Positions 36,192-49,294 of a stretch of DNA of 64,000 bases are shown here, piece by piece. The notes below the pieces were generated by a model. That model did not search any database and was not told the DNA's origin. It worked only from the letters and a program-made list of their open reading frames with translations. A program made the position numbers and the translations under genes. Source of the stretch: Pithys albifrons albifrons (lineage: Eukaryota > Chordata > Aves > Passeriformes > Thamnophilidae); NCBI RefSeq assembly GCF_047495875.1, contig NC_092497.1, forward strand, positions 4,473,437 to 4,537,436, written 5' to 3'. Numbering within the stretch: position 1 is the stretch's first letter; each line of letters opens with the position of its first letter.

Positions 36192-36820
36192 TGTGCTGGT
36201 TTGAAGGTGAACCAGCAGGGGAAAATGAACTCACCACGAGAGAGATTATAAGTCAGAGCTAAAATTTAATAATAATATTATTATAGCAACACTGACACAC
36301 AAGGGAAATTGCTTTCAACTCACAATACCCCAGCAGTATAACCCAGTGTCCTGGGGCACAAACCCAAGGGGGTTTGTTTGCCCTTGTGCTGAGACCCCTG
36401 TGGCTCCCCCAAGTCCAGAGCAAAAGGAAAAGAAAGACCTGTTGGTGCAGGCGAGGGCTGTGGTCTGGGCGAGAGCGGTGATCTCCTGCTGTCGAGGTCC
36501 TGCTGCTGCTCTGGATCCGACGAGAAGTACCCGAGGTCTTCTTACCCACCACTTATGTACCCTCAGGGAGCACTCAGTCCCTCCCCCTGGGCGGGGACTC
36601 ACACAATGGGTGATTAACTCTGGGAGCCAGGGGGTGTTGAGCTGTTGATGGCCCATTAGCAGCTCCGCCCCCCTCAGGCTGGGTGTGAAGGTGATAATGG
36701 CTCCCTGGGCAGCTGCTGCTAATGGCCCATTGTCCTTGGGGAATGAATAGAGGGGGTAGAATACACAGCTTTGATCACCCCCACACAGGGTTAGCTGGTC
36801 CCTCCTGCTGAACTAGGACA
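36192..36820 (-). repeat. 5' LTR of ERV-L-like provirus
   Basis: A 629-bp LTR. Plus-strand ends are TGTGCTGG (36192) and CTAGGACA (36820). Read on the minus strand it contains a TACATAAG TATA-like box (about 36551-36558) and an ATTAAA-type signal near 36265. It is the same family as the solo LTR at 44102-44845, but lacks a block of about 100 bp present there. Confidence 0.92.
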
Positions 36821-36825
36821 CTCAT

Positions 36826-39800
36826 AGAGTCCCATTAGTTGTTAAAGTTCATGAAGTACTTGGAACAGGAAAGTGCCCAAAGTGTAGTATGTGTCATGAC
36901 ACAGTTAATAAAACTAGAAATCTTCAATTAGCTTTTGTACTTTTTGTATTGTGTTTAGAGGCACTTTTCTTTGTTAGACACTTCAAGAGGAAAAGCAAGT
37001 AACAATACAGTTAAATATGGCTAACATCCTTACAAAGCCACTATAACCCTCCCTGACTCACTTTGAAAATGCAAACTTAAAGTATTATATATAGTCGTAA
37101 ACCTAAGATATGTAAACAGCTAGAATGTTTTCTAGTGGGAAATATAGTACTCTATTGTTTTGCAGAAGTTCAACCATACCAGAAAAAATCTGCCAAAAGA
37201 CATTTGCCAAAAATAAATATTGTTAGATTTTCTAACAAGCTGATATGAGTGGTCAGAACAGCTTAGTTACCTGACGAATGTTCAATTGACAATACTCATG
37301 TTAAGATCTTTTTTTACAGCTGCTTACAATGTTATAAGCCCATAATTCTGTGGACTAAAGAATTTTATGTATATATGGTTCTTTGTGCATGGACTGTACA
37401 CATAGCCAGACCATACTAAAATATTATTGAAGTGCTTTGGCCAAAACACCTCAAATATCTCCTATTACAGTCAAGCTAGAGAAGAGATATTCTGTTTTGT
37501 TCCCAGAAAACTAATAGTTAAAAACCATAATAATGCAAAAATTTTGTTTTCACAGCTGTGTGTTGTAATACAGGCTGTGCATTTGCCAGGAATACGGCCT
37601 TAGCAAATGGCCTGAGTCACTTTAACTCAGTCCCTGCCTGCTAATTGCTTAATGATAGAATTACGTATATCAGTTCCCTATCTGTTCCCGAAAACTGATG
37701 TATCCTACAGTCAGGCTCATGGAATGCTACAGACTGTGACAGGTGAACAGCAAACTTAAGTTGGAGATTGGAAAGAAAAAAATATAATCTGATAACTTCA
37801 TGTTCTTTTCTTTTTTCTTTTTTTTTCCCAGAGGATTGATGACTATTGAGAATTAACTTGAAGTTGTTAAGTGAGGTCCCACCTTTATGGACCTGCAGAA
37901 AAACAAAAAAGTAAGAGATACATGAAGACTTCAATGAACAGATTTCAAGTGTATTTGACATACTCTTAATTGTCAAAAATCCTGTTTGAGATGAAAATTC
38001 CCTGATACGCAACAAAGCACAAAATCTCTTCCTTTTCCTGTGCTTAGGACATCTGTGGTGAGAGTAGACAGGTGAACTTTGTGATTTCTGAAAACAAGTG
38101 AGTTTACCATCCAGCTTTTTTCTTCACTGAGATCTTCCACCTGCCCTACTGCCTCTCTCTGGACACTCATTCTAGAACTACATTCTCATGAGTTAAAAGA
38201 TGTGACAAGCTAATAAACATTTCTCCTTAGGAAAGTGAGGAAGAACTTTCATCTCCTCCTCCACAAGACCTTCCTTGTTTCTGCCCCATGCTTCCTACTT
38301 GACAAAGGTCACTCACTTCCATCTAAAACCCTTCTCTGGAATTTCCCATATTCCTGTTCCTTTTTGGCCTGTCCATTACCATTACACAAGAGGCACTACA
38401 GGCACTGCTGTGAAAGAGTTGACTGGTCATCTGCCTCTCAGCAGCTGAATTGGCCAGGCAGAATGTGATACTTTTCAGCAGCTGCATGTAATCCTTAGGC
38501 TGTACTTTTGTACATCTCACTTTTGAGTACTTTAATATCTTTCAAATTTCTACTCCTCTGTCCAGCTTGGTTGATATTAGCCAAAGGGTTCAAAAGTTAC
38601 TGTGAGAAGGAGTACTGACAGAAAGAATCAGTCACAGAGACAGAAGTGATGCCATCACATCAGGCTTGTCCCCTTAGGAAATCAGACTAAAATGTTGGAC
38701 ACTTTTAGTATTAAGAAATTTGATTGCTGCCCCAGAGAATTTCCTCAGTGAATCTGACACAGTTTTCTCATATGACGGTGGGCACATCACTTCAACCATC
38801 TAAGTATGATTTCAAATATGAAATGCAGTGGAGCTGAGCTATGGCAACCAGGTGGCAGCAACTAGGGCTTGTGCTTTAAATACACATAAACTGATATATA
38901 GTACAAAGAACTCTGAAAACATGAGTCCTGTGAGACTAGTGTGGAACACTGAATTAAGGACAGACTCATGGCCTGAATTTTTCTTGCAGGCATTCAGGTA
39001 AACATTTGGGTTCTTGAAGTGACTTTTAGGTGAAATTTAGAAGCTCAGGTTTAGGAAGACAGTTCTGAAAAACTGTGTTTACTTTTTATTACTTGCCACC
39101 TGAGTGAAACAAGGGTTCTTTGTATGGTGTTAAGAATTTTTGGATTCTGGTCATGTATTTTGCTTTTTAATTTTCACTGACCTCTCAAAGCAAAATGAAC
39201 TGTCAATTCTTGAAGGAAACCATTCCGTGAACTATGGTTCTCCAGCCCAGTTTGGTAGTGGGACTGGAACTGGTGGCAGTAGCATCATGGTCAGCCACAA
39301 TGGTAGCAGCAGGAGGTTGTGAGTATCTTCTGGGCTAAAACTCTCAATTATATCCCTTCAGTTCTTTCCACAGCCTAGAGACAAGCAAATTTTAAACACA
39401 GCCTCAGTCCTTCCTTTGTCTCCCTCATGCTCCTTGTCATGTTTTTCACTCCCATGAGCTCCATAAAGTTAATTCTGTCCTGTTACTATTTATATCAGCT
39501 GACTAGGAGTAATGATCCATGGTCATATGCTTGAACTTAGATTATTCTAAGAATATTTTTTTACAAGTTTCTGGTAGGTGCTCGAAAAGTACATGCTGTT
39601 GTCACATCCGTCTTTGTAAGCAGATTTTGCATTAGACAACTGTGTTGTCAGTTTCTTTTATTTAACTTTTCCTGGTTGCCTTTGGAAAGAGGAACTAGCA
39701 AAGAGAAAGATATCCATCATGAGCAATAGGAAATAGATTTTTTTGTGCCCCTTTGTTTTTTTCAGAGAGATACAGACAATGAAGTTTCTGATGAATTTCC

Positions 39801-42787
39801 TTAGGGAAACAAGCCAAGATGAATTCATATGCATATGGTTAATTAGGCAGAGAATATACTTCCATACTTTAAATGGAAAGAGGGAGGGAAATAAGAAGAT
39901 GGTGGAGGACCCAGGTAGATCTGTACTGACATAATCCTCAGTATGTGTCATATACTTAACTGCAGCTTTTGATGGTAATGTGTCATCATATTTTGTGCCT
40001 GTAATCAAACTGTTTATTGTGTTTTCTCAGATAACTAATTCCACTGAAATATTGCTCTTTTCTTGAAGAATCAGTTTGTGGGACACTTTACAACACTAAC
40101 AGTGGAAACTGTTAGTCAAAACATGTTTGCTGTTTTAAGGCATGGAATTATAATAACTATCAAAGGAATTATAATAAGTATCAAAAGCATATGAACTAGA
40201 TATTTAAATTCAGATCTGATTCAGATTCCAGAAAAAGGTGATAGTATAAAACTTTGTCTGTTTTTGGTTTTGCCATTGTGTCTATGTTGTGCACAGTGAT
40301 ATGTTGAGTATCATTGATTAGATCACCTTAAAATTCAAGTCCTTCCAATGAGTCCTCCTACTTAATCCCACTATGCTTCTCCTTTGCACCTAAAAATCTG
40401 AGGAAGGCTGTCTTAGAGGAATGCTAAGATAATAGTTACTGTTATAGAGGTAGCAGGGTACTGTAATAATGAATGTCTAAGTAAAACTTCCAAGAAAATT
40501 ACTTTATTGTAGAACAAGGTCAGATCATCACCTGGTAAGACAAACATGGAGCTAAATATGGAACAACAAGAAATAACCACAACTCATTAAATAAGTATTG
40601 TCCATTCTGCATGAGCTAATCGTCCTGTGGATTGATGCAATTTTGTATAGTATTTTGAAAAGTATAAACATATACAACTAAATTCTGTACACAGATAATC
40701 TGGACTCTAACACGTCTAAATACTAAGTGCTGTGTTGTGAAAGATTTGCTAAGACACTTTTGTGTATACTTATTATTTAAATTCAAAGATAAGTATTGAG
40801 AGTTTTCCAGTCTACATTCCATTAATTTAGAACATCATTCTAAGAATCCAGTTGAAAATTATTCAGGGAACCTGGGTAAGTCCATGAAGATTTCCAATTC
40901 TTACAAACTAATAATAAAATTCAAAAAGATACTTGAACTGATAACTTTAACACTGCAAAGTTTAGAAGAATTTAAATCTACCTATTTGGTATGTTAGCAA
41001 ATGTCAGAAATGTAATTTGGATTGCACACTGAAACAGTGGGCATCGTCTGAAGGCATAATAATGGAGTATGTTTTCTGTCTGCTCTTATAAAAGTGAAAA
41101 ACAACACAAACTGCATGAACTTATTTTGTCTTGCATCTCACTGAATTGAATCTAATGTATTGTTCCGTTTTTCTAACAGTATGTCTCTGCGTCTGAGAAA
41201 ATTACCTTTTTAACCCAAAATCTTGTGAGAGAATACAGAAAAAAAAATTGCTTATCCTTTTAAGCCATCCAAACACTGTCTAGATTTCAACGCAAAATTC
41301 TGGTCTTGTTTTCTTTTTTCTGGGCTTTGGAATGGGGTTTTGTTTGTTTGGTGTTGGTTTTGGTTGAGTTTTCTGTTTGGTTTTGTTAAATATTAAAGCA
41401 ATTGCCTCCTTTAAACTTGTCTGCATGAAGTGAAGGCTGCATCAAGTATTCTTCCTGTTCTCAAGAGTCTCTAACAGAAACAGCTCTCAAAACATTGTGC
41501 ATAACATATTAAGCAGATATTCAGTGGAGCAGAATTGTAGTTGTAGTTTCCTCTTTTGGCTTGTCAGCCACTTGCATCACTACATTATTAATTTTTTTCA
41601 TCCTTCCTGTCCTACAGAGTTGAACAGGCTGGTTTTTTTTTCTTTCCTTTTTCATTTTCTGTCACTTCTTTTGCTCTGCTTTTGAATTAATTTGCAATAA
41701 AATTTACCCATATTTAGGCCTCAGATTTTATCCAAAACACATTTTAAAAAATTGTACAGATGTAACGAAGACTAAATCTGCATTTATATGTATTACTGGA
41801 TGGTACGTGAATTATTTGGATCCATCAATGTACAGGAAGAAATAATCACAGAAACTGAGGAGGAAGGTACCCACTTTCTTACAGCACTGATGAATTGAAC
41901 TCTTCACCATTTGGCAGATTCATATGGATGAAAAACAAAGACCTCCAAGCTGATCACTTAAACTCATACACTTCTCTTCATAGCACTGACGTAGAAATAA
42001 TTTGGCTCAGAAACCCTAATGCTATATTTAGTTAAATGAAAGCACTTCTCATAAATGCTTTCATCTGGATGACACACTTGGTTTTCATCTACAACTTCTA
42101 TTTATTACTGTAGTGTCTCCAGAAGCTCCAGCCCAACTTAAAAATTTAGATTTTACTGACATGGTTTTTCAGTTTTTTACTTGATGTGTTTCTCTTCCCC
42201 AAAGAGCTCATGAGATGTCAGGAAAACATCACTTGGTATAGAAAGCAATATGTAACAGTACAATATCAGAACTTCAATATATTTCAGGAATCTTGACTTA
42301 AAAAACTAAGCAAGACACATTTAATATTAATTTGCATACTTGCATTGAGGTATGGTAACCTTAAGTCTGAGCTTTCACACTTGATGAAGACATACTCCTA
42401 TTGCAGAATATTTCCCATCAAATATTTAGATTAAATGTTTAGGATCAAATATTTGCTTCTGGATATGGATTTTTCCAGGTTTTCCTATGTCTTGAGCATG
42501 TCTTATGAGTGCATAACAGTAAATAATGCAGCATTTAAAAAATTTAACTCTACAAATGGTAACAGCAATAATTTTACTTTATGTTACAGTGTAATCCTTG
42601 AAGTCCAGACAAAGGGCAGTCTTAAGAAATTATGTTGTTCTTGATAAACTTCTTTAGTCTGAGTTTCAGAGAATTTCTCCAATGTTTTGAGCCTTTAAAT
42701 ATTGAACAACCTGATAGAGTGAAGAACTTTATACTTGTCATGTTCAACTGCCATAGGTACTAAACTAAAGAACATCTTGGAAGGAAG
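36826..42787. other. Intergenic, nothing recognised
   Basis: About 6 kb of unique AT-rich DNA. A (GTTTT/GGTTT)n tract lies at about 41333-41390. No gene, RNA gene or transposon recognised. Confidence 0.5.
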
Positions 42788-42792
42788 ATGAG

Positions 42793-43333
42793 TGTCTCAG
42801 TTGGCCTAGTTTTTTTACCAACCCTGGACTGCCTCCTCCCTCCCCCCAGAGTCTTCCCAGCAAGGAAAAAAAAAACTGAAAAGAAAAGAACTTAAAAGAA
42901 ACCAAACTGAATTAAAAAGAAATTATATTTTCTAACATTTGCAATCACATATGCAATCTGTACATACTACGTGGATCCCCACCCCAGGGGGGAAAGGGAA
43001 AAGGGGAAAAAAGAGGACTGGTCAACCAGAAATAGGAAGAAACAAAACCAAACCAAAACAAATGAAACAGAAAAATATAATTAAAGACTTCAGGAAAAGA
43101 GAACAAGCATGAAATAATCTCAACATGTCCTGGGATAGGAAAACCAACAGAAACAGAACAGACCGTCCAGGCTTCTCCTGCTCCCCCCAGCCTCGCCAGA
43201 ACCAGGAAGACAGAACTCTCTCCTAACTCCCCTCCTCCTCTGTTAGGTAGAAAACACATGTGGAATACTTTGTAATGTCCACTTCCTTAGTTACTCCTAG
43301 TTACTGAGGAAGCCATGGATCAAAACCATCACA
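42793..43333 (-). mobile_element. Solo LTR, ERV-L type, 541 bp
   Basis: Ends TGTCTCAG (42793) and CCATCACA (43333) are flanked by a perfect 5-bp duplication ATGAG (42788-42792 and 43334-43338). The minus-strand start (TGTGATGGTTTTG) resembles that of the LTR at 4273-4904 (TGTTATGGGTTTGG). A GGGGGGAGG...GGAGG tract precedes the 3' end in both, which is why I call the minus strand. No internal sequence remains. Confidence 0.88.
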
Positions 43334-43338
43334 ATGAG

Positions 43339-44096
43339 AAAGTACATCTGATCTTTTGTGGATTACTTTAGACACTGCATTTATCTTATATATTTATTTT
43401 CTGACAGTACATTATTACACTGAAAAATTATCAATAGATCCATTTTTTTCTTTAAATGATATTGTTTAGGATATTGCCACAAGAAACAAGAATACAGGAA
43501 AGACCTGAACCTGGTTATGAACTTCTCTGGGGAATGCTCTAATCTCTGGTGCCTTAGGTAAAAATAAGGTTTTCTAGATGTTTTTTGTCCAGTGCACTAT
43601 TTTGAATGGATACAAAACAGGTGAGACTAAGAAATTAACTAGTTGCTTGACTTCTTCACATACCAGGGCAAGTATTCTTGAGCATGACCAGAACACAAAG
43701 CATTTTACAAGAAGTCTTTCTAATTCTTCTAAGGTTTCTTAAGATGTTCCTAGTCTTAAACATAAGTTCATCAGAGATTTTGAGGTCTGAATTTTAGATT
43801 AAAGCTCATAAAACTGGAGTTAAATGTGACTTAAAACACTTAAATCCCTGGGTTTGCACAGTTTTCAGTTATTGTATTTATTAATTAAATAAAAACAAAG
43901 AAGACTTCTATGTTAATTAAAGCTAAGGTTTCTAGAGAAGTCTGAATGATTTAGGTAAGGAATTAAAATTAATTTAAGTCTTCTAGTATCATAATATTCT
44001 CAAAAATCTCCTCCTAGCCTTCATTAGTGATACCTTTTTTTCTTTATTTGAGTTGTACTTCAACTGCTAATGCTCAGTAACAGGCAAAAGATTTTT
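43339..44096. other. Intergenic, nothing recognised
   Basis: Unique AT-rich spacer between two solo LTRs. Nothing recognised. Confidence 0.5.
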
Positions 44097-44101
44097 GTGG
44101 C

Positions 44102-44845
44102 TGTGCTGTTTTAAAGGTAAACCGGCAGGAGAAATGAACGTAACATAAAAGAGAGTATAAGCCAGAGTTACAATTTAATAACAATATTACAATGAAGGCA
44201 ATGGCACAAAGAGAAAAAATTGGTTTTAACCCACAAAACCCCAGAAGTATAACCCAGCACCCTGGAGCACAAGAACAAAGGAGTTTGTTAGCCCCTGTGC
44301 TGAACCCTATGTGATTCCCCCAAGTCCAAAGTAAAAGTCCAAAGTGGAAAACATGTTGGTGCAGCTGACAGTTGCAGTCTGGTGGAGAGTGGTGGTCACA
44401 GTCTGGTTGAAAGAGGTAGTCTCCTCCTGTCAGGGTTTTGGTCCTCTCAATCCAATGAGTGATTCGTGAGGTCTTCTTACCCCAAGATATGTATCCCCAG
44501 GTCCAAGTGGGAGCACCCAGTCCCTCCCCCAGCGCGGGGAGTCACAAAATGGGTGATCTCACTCTGTGAGTCATGGGGTATTTTGGAACTGTTGATGGTC
44601 CATTAGCAGACACGCCCCCTCAAGCTGGGTGCGAAGATGCCAACGACTCCCTGGAGGGGAGTTGTCACAGCTCTTATCTCACAGATGTCTTTCACACCCA
44701 GCTCACAACTTGAGGGGTCAGGTGTGCCCTGGGCAGCTGCTGCAAACGGTCCATTGTTCTTGGGAAATGAATAGAGGGAGTAGAATACATAGCTTTGACC
44801 ACCCACACACAGTGATAAACTAGGCTCGCTTGCTAAACTAGGACA
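44102..44845 (-). mobile_element. Solo LTR, same family as the provirus
   Basis: Ends TGTGCTG (44102) and CTAGGACA (44845) are flanked by a perfect 5-bp duplication GTGGC (44097-44101 and 44846-44850). It aligns end to end with the proviral LTR at 36192-36820 but is clearly diverged from it, and at 744 bp is longer because of an extra block near 44650-44725. It is therefore an independent, older insertion and not the missing 3' LTR of that provirus. Confidence 0.95.
44615..44717. repeat. Imperfect palindrome inside solo LTR
   Basis: The arms CCCCTCAAG...CTGGGTG (44615-44631) and CACCCAGCT...CTTGAGGGG (44695-44717) are inverted copies. The centre is a small hairpin (CAACGACTCCC, TGGA, GGGGAGTTG at about 44641-44664). 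Confidence 0.8.
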
Positions 44846-44850
44846 GTGGC

Positions 44851-45756
44851 ATAAGTAGTATTCTAATTCTGTCTCCTATTTTCAGGATTGTTGTTATCAA
44901 AACTTTTACTTGAAGAGGAAATGATTTTTTTTTCTCAACATGCAGAGGATACAAAGAAGAAAGAGTTTTCTATATCCTGAGGTATCTATAGACCTGGCTG
45001 AAAGCATGAGAGCTGTTCTGACTCACATGGATTGCAGAGCCTGTAAAACATATACAGGCACAGCAATTTGACCAGTTCACACACACCACCATTCAGATCT
45101 TAACACAATAAAACCTATAGAATCTACCTGTTATCAAAATGAAACTGTCGATGGAAGTGATATATTGCTTGAAAAAAAATTATCTTAAAAATAGAGAACT
45201 AACATAAGAAATTTTACAGGAATTATTAGTAGCTGCTGCCTTAAAAACCAAAGTCTGCTTCTTGATACCTAATTACATAAATATGCCTATAAACCCCAGC
45301 GATCTGATTTGCAGGGACTTTGGAAAGCCAGTACATGTGGATTGAGATTATTCTGGAGTCTTTGATAAGAAAAATTACATGCAACAGAGAGGGCTTTTCT
45401 TTTTCCCTCTATTTATCCACCATGGGGAACTGTAAAGAGGTATTGTGATTAAAAAAGGAAAACAAAATAAATGCCACTGTATACTTAGCAAAACATTGTG
45501 CAAGCTGCCTCAGTTCTGAAGGGATGGTAATATTGCCCATTCTTGGAAGAACCTTGTCATCATTTGAACAACCAGTGATTCTTCCTCATGGTAAAAATCT
45601 CTGTTATATGGCTAAAATTATATCCTTCACTCAATCTCGCAACCTCATCAAGACAGTGATCTACATAGTGCCATTGTGAAGATGAAAAATTCATGGGGTT
45701 ATTTTAACTTTTTTCTTAATAAGTAAGTGCAACAGTAGCTGTAGACTCCTCACATA
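44851..45756. other. Intergenic, nothing recognised
   Basis: Unique AT-rich sequence. Nothing recognised. Confidence 0.5.
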
Positions 45757-45880
45757 TTATTTGGAATGGAGTGCCACCCTAGAACTACCTTACCAAACTT
45801 CATCCTTGAAGAATTCCGGGGGTAGGTCATCCATAACTTTTCTGGGCAACCTGTTTCAGTGATCCGTGATTCCATTTTAT
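45757..45880 (-). mobile_element. Old CR1 fragment
   Basis: Short and diverged. The plus strand contains 'ccataacttttctgggcaac' followed by 'ctgtttcagtg', the antisense of a standard CR1 segment. Boundaries are uncertain. Confidence 0.55.
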
Positions 45881-48102
45881 ACTGAAAGCATTAATTGAGA
45901 CTTGACTAACATATCTTTAGGTGAGCCATGAAATTTCCTCAATTGCTTAAATAGCATAGTATAATGACATTTGAGGCAGCTTACCTTGACCAACTACTGT
46001 AGTAGGCACCTCTACCCCACATCCAGCTGCTGCTCCAGGTTTGTACAGGTGTCCTGTTCATCTTGTCTTGTATTCACTAGTTCTGTATGAAAGATTAGGA
46101 TATTTCTGTGATTCCAGACAAATGCTCAGAAGAAATTCAGCCAAGTCCCAGACTCAGAAGAATTAATCTCTAGCTTTGTAGGCCTGCAATTAAGTGCATG
46201 AGCTAGAGGATGATTCAATTACCAAAATGTATGTCTCTTGTGCATTTTCAGAAACTCTGTTCTATCTGATGTATCCACATGGGAATGGTAAATACAGTCC
46301 AAAAGTTGTATGCTGTTCTGCAACAGAAACTGGTGATCATGCTGAATTATTTCAAATATCACTAAACATTAAATTGTGTGAAGCTGAATTCAGTAACAAT
46401 CCAGGGAGAAACAGTAAGTCTCTAAGGCCAAATAGGCAGCAGGCTGAGTCTTCAGGTGACACATCCAGGCTTGTGTGTGTGTATGACACCCAAAGACATG
46501 CCTGTACGCATTTAAGAAGTGTCAAAGGCTGATACATGAGACAGAGAGGGTTGTTAGCCCCTTTCTACTGTCTAATTTTGCAGCTAACTGAAGCAGAAAT
46601 TAGGCAGAGTATGGCCACACAAATCCTTTGTAGATACTTTTGAAGTTGTTTGACTTTCACAAGCATTGAATGCTCTTCCATCCCCAAAACCAGGGATAAG
46701 TATCAGTGTTCTTGCTGAGGTTTTTATGCAAGCATGGCTGGAGGGCTTGATTTTCATATGTCCCAGATAGTATTAATTAATGTCTATACTTTGGCACCTG
46801 GCAATGACAGAACTCAAAATTATATGCTATTTTTGAAAATATGAAACTGTTTTTAAGCTCCACAGAAGCATTCTACAGAGATGGAAAGGGGCTGTTTCCC
46901 CAGCTTCACTTCATATAAATAATTGAGTTTTATTTTTAAATCTTGTTTCACTTTTGGGATGGGGGAAAACTTGCTTAGATTTTTTTTTTGGTTGGTGTAG
47001 TAGTTGCTTTGCTTTGCTTTGCTTTGCTTTGCTTTTTTTAAAGGAAGAGGATTAGGTTTTCTTCACACACAGTTTGGAACCTAAAGATTCATTTCATTTC
47101 AGTTCAGTTCATTTGTGGATGAGGGAGCCCATTTTCCAACCCCATGTTTATTTGAGGACTATCTGCTTTGTGAAGTGTACAGACTCTGTCACTAAGCAAC
47201 CACATTCCTTTTTGGAGTAGCAGGAGGATTTTCTGTGCATGCATATGCACGGGTAACCTGGTTTTCAGACCACGGAAGGTCTTGTCTTGCTCTGATAGAG
47301 TCAGACAGATCATATACTGTGATATTTTTCAGAGATCAATCCATCTCAATTCAGTGCAGGCAAAATCTGAACTAGATTCTTTTGGTGCTCTGCCTCTGTG
47401 CTGGAAGTACTTGAGATCATTGTTTGCTGGGAAAAGTAAGTGAATAATGTCTGGGCAATGAGTATACTTAGTCCAAGTTTATACTGAAGAGTCTGTTGTT
47501 ATCTGTGTGAAGTTTTACTGAATTATACAGGATGTTTTCCTAGAGCAGAGGAAAATATGAAGAACTGACAGCCACAAAAATAAAGAGTCATCACAGTTGC
47601 ATGGGACAACTGACAAACAGTCACTTAATTGGTTTAGAAACACACAGGGTTCAGATGATGATTTTCCCTCTGCCACTTGTCAGAAGTGTAATGAAGCAGC
47701 AGTGAACTGGTTATGCATCTTTCTGTTTGTACTACCTGCGTGAGTGTACATTCTTCATCTGGTGCTGATGAGTCTAAGACGTACACTAGGTGGTGCTTGC
47801 ACAACGCAGGGAGCAAACGTGTGCCTGTCTCAAGATGTGTCAGCAACTCAGTGTTCCACCTCCTCCTAAAGTATTTTCTGTGATGAGCACTCTGTTCCAT
47901 TTAGTGGAGTCTTGTATTAAATATATAAAGTCCTCAAGTAACGTCAAAAAAGTTTATTTGTTATTTCACTGACCAATGCAATAAAGAGATAAAATAACTC
48001 ATTTTCATAACTATGTATATGTTTACACAAGTTTATGCACATCACAGTCTTGGCAGCTCCAAATTTCTGAGGACAGAGACCTGGCATTTTCAAAGTGGGT
48101 TT

Positions 48103-48136
<34 letters not shown>

Positions 48137-49294
48137 TATTGTTTTAAAGTGATACACATGCACAGAACTGAGATGAGGGAAAGGTCTCTATTATAAATTT
48201 ACACAACTTAGAGTGACATTCAAGTCTTAGCTAGCCATAATTTTTTGAAAACAAGAAAACAAAATTTTAAAAAAATATATCTTCCACATTGTATCATCAT
48301 TGTCCTTTAAAAGAAAAAAATAAGGAAAAAGAAAACAATGAATGCAAAAGGAAATAGATTCTGTGAACTATATAAAGACATACAAATTGTGTAAAAGCTT
48401 TTTTATATATCCTTGGAACATATGAGAAACAAAATAGAAGAAAAACTGAATCAATCATTTTTATATTTCCACATGGTCCATAAATTATTTATATTTCAGC
48501 AGAAGTCTTGTGTTTTATTCAAAAATAAAAATAAAGAGCTTCAAAAATTATTTGCAATAATTCAACTGTCAACATAATTTATATGTTCAACATATCCCTG
48601 CTCAAATAGGATAAGCACACTACCAACATATGTTACATATTGATTCTCAGTCTTTTGCTTTTGAAGTTCAGTCATGGTAACTTCTTACAATAATCTAACA
48701 CTTCAGTTGAACATGGTTAACTTTAATTTTTTTTTAGTATCATGTTTATTTTGGTCATGTTTGGAGGCTCGTATACCTGGAATGCCTCAAATCAAATGTA
48801 ATTACCATCAATGGATGTACATTTCGAGGAAGGCTGGAGTTTGGACAGAGAAAGGGAAGAGAATAGCATGCATGGGGGAAAGAGAACTACCAGAAAGAAG
48901 AGAGAAACTGAGCTAGAGTTACTTTGATTTGTGCCAACATATGAACCCAAAGATTCCAGATGAAATTGTGTTGCTGAAAAAAACCCCAACCAACCAACCA
49001 ACCAACCAACCACCCCCAATCACCAATTTCTTCATTCTTCTAATACGTGAGTTCATTCTACTCCAGGTGTTTGTAAGATGAACAGTGGTGGCAAGTTATA
49101 CTATATGCTTTATTAAATGCAATGAGATGTAAAGATTAGTGGAATGGCTGCTCCTGAAGGAGTTGTGCAGGTGCCTACCAAGACCAAGTTGTTGAAGGTG
49201 TAACAGAAGAAGATAATCATAAAAAATATTAACCAACTCTCAGGATATGTCAGGCATTTCATTCAGCTGTGTTTTGACACTTAGCTGGCATGTT
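45881..49294. other. Intergenic, nothing recognised
   Basis: Unique AT-rich DNA with short repeats only: (GCTTT)n at about 47008-47035, (GTTTT)n at about 48102-48132 and (CCAA)n at about 48985-49013. No gene recognised. Confidence 0.5.

Larger units (their letters stand above)
31139..36820 (-). mobile_element. 3'-truncated ERV-L-like provirus
   Basis: A minus-strand provirus, in its own order: 5' LTR (36820-36192), tRNA-Lys-type primer site (36186-36169), gag, one amber codon, pol (protease, RT, RNase H, integrase), then an abrupt end in the integrase coding sequence at 31139. The integrase C-terminus, any dUTPase, and the 3' LTR are absent. The pentamer CTCAT abuts both ends (31134-31138 and 36821-36825). 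Gag and Pol contain no stop or frameshift, which points to a young insertion. The Pol type, the lack of an env and the 5-bp duplication fit class III (ERV-L). Confidence 0.93.

Noticed and set aside
44102..44845. Missing 3' LTR of the truncated provirus
   Set aside because: It has its own perfect GTGGC target duplication and is clearly diverged from the proviral LTR, so it is an independent insertion.
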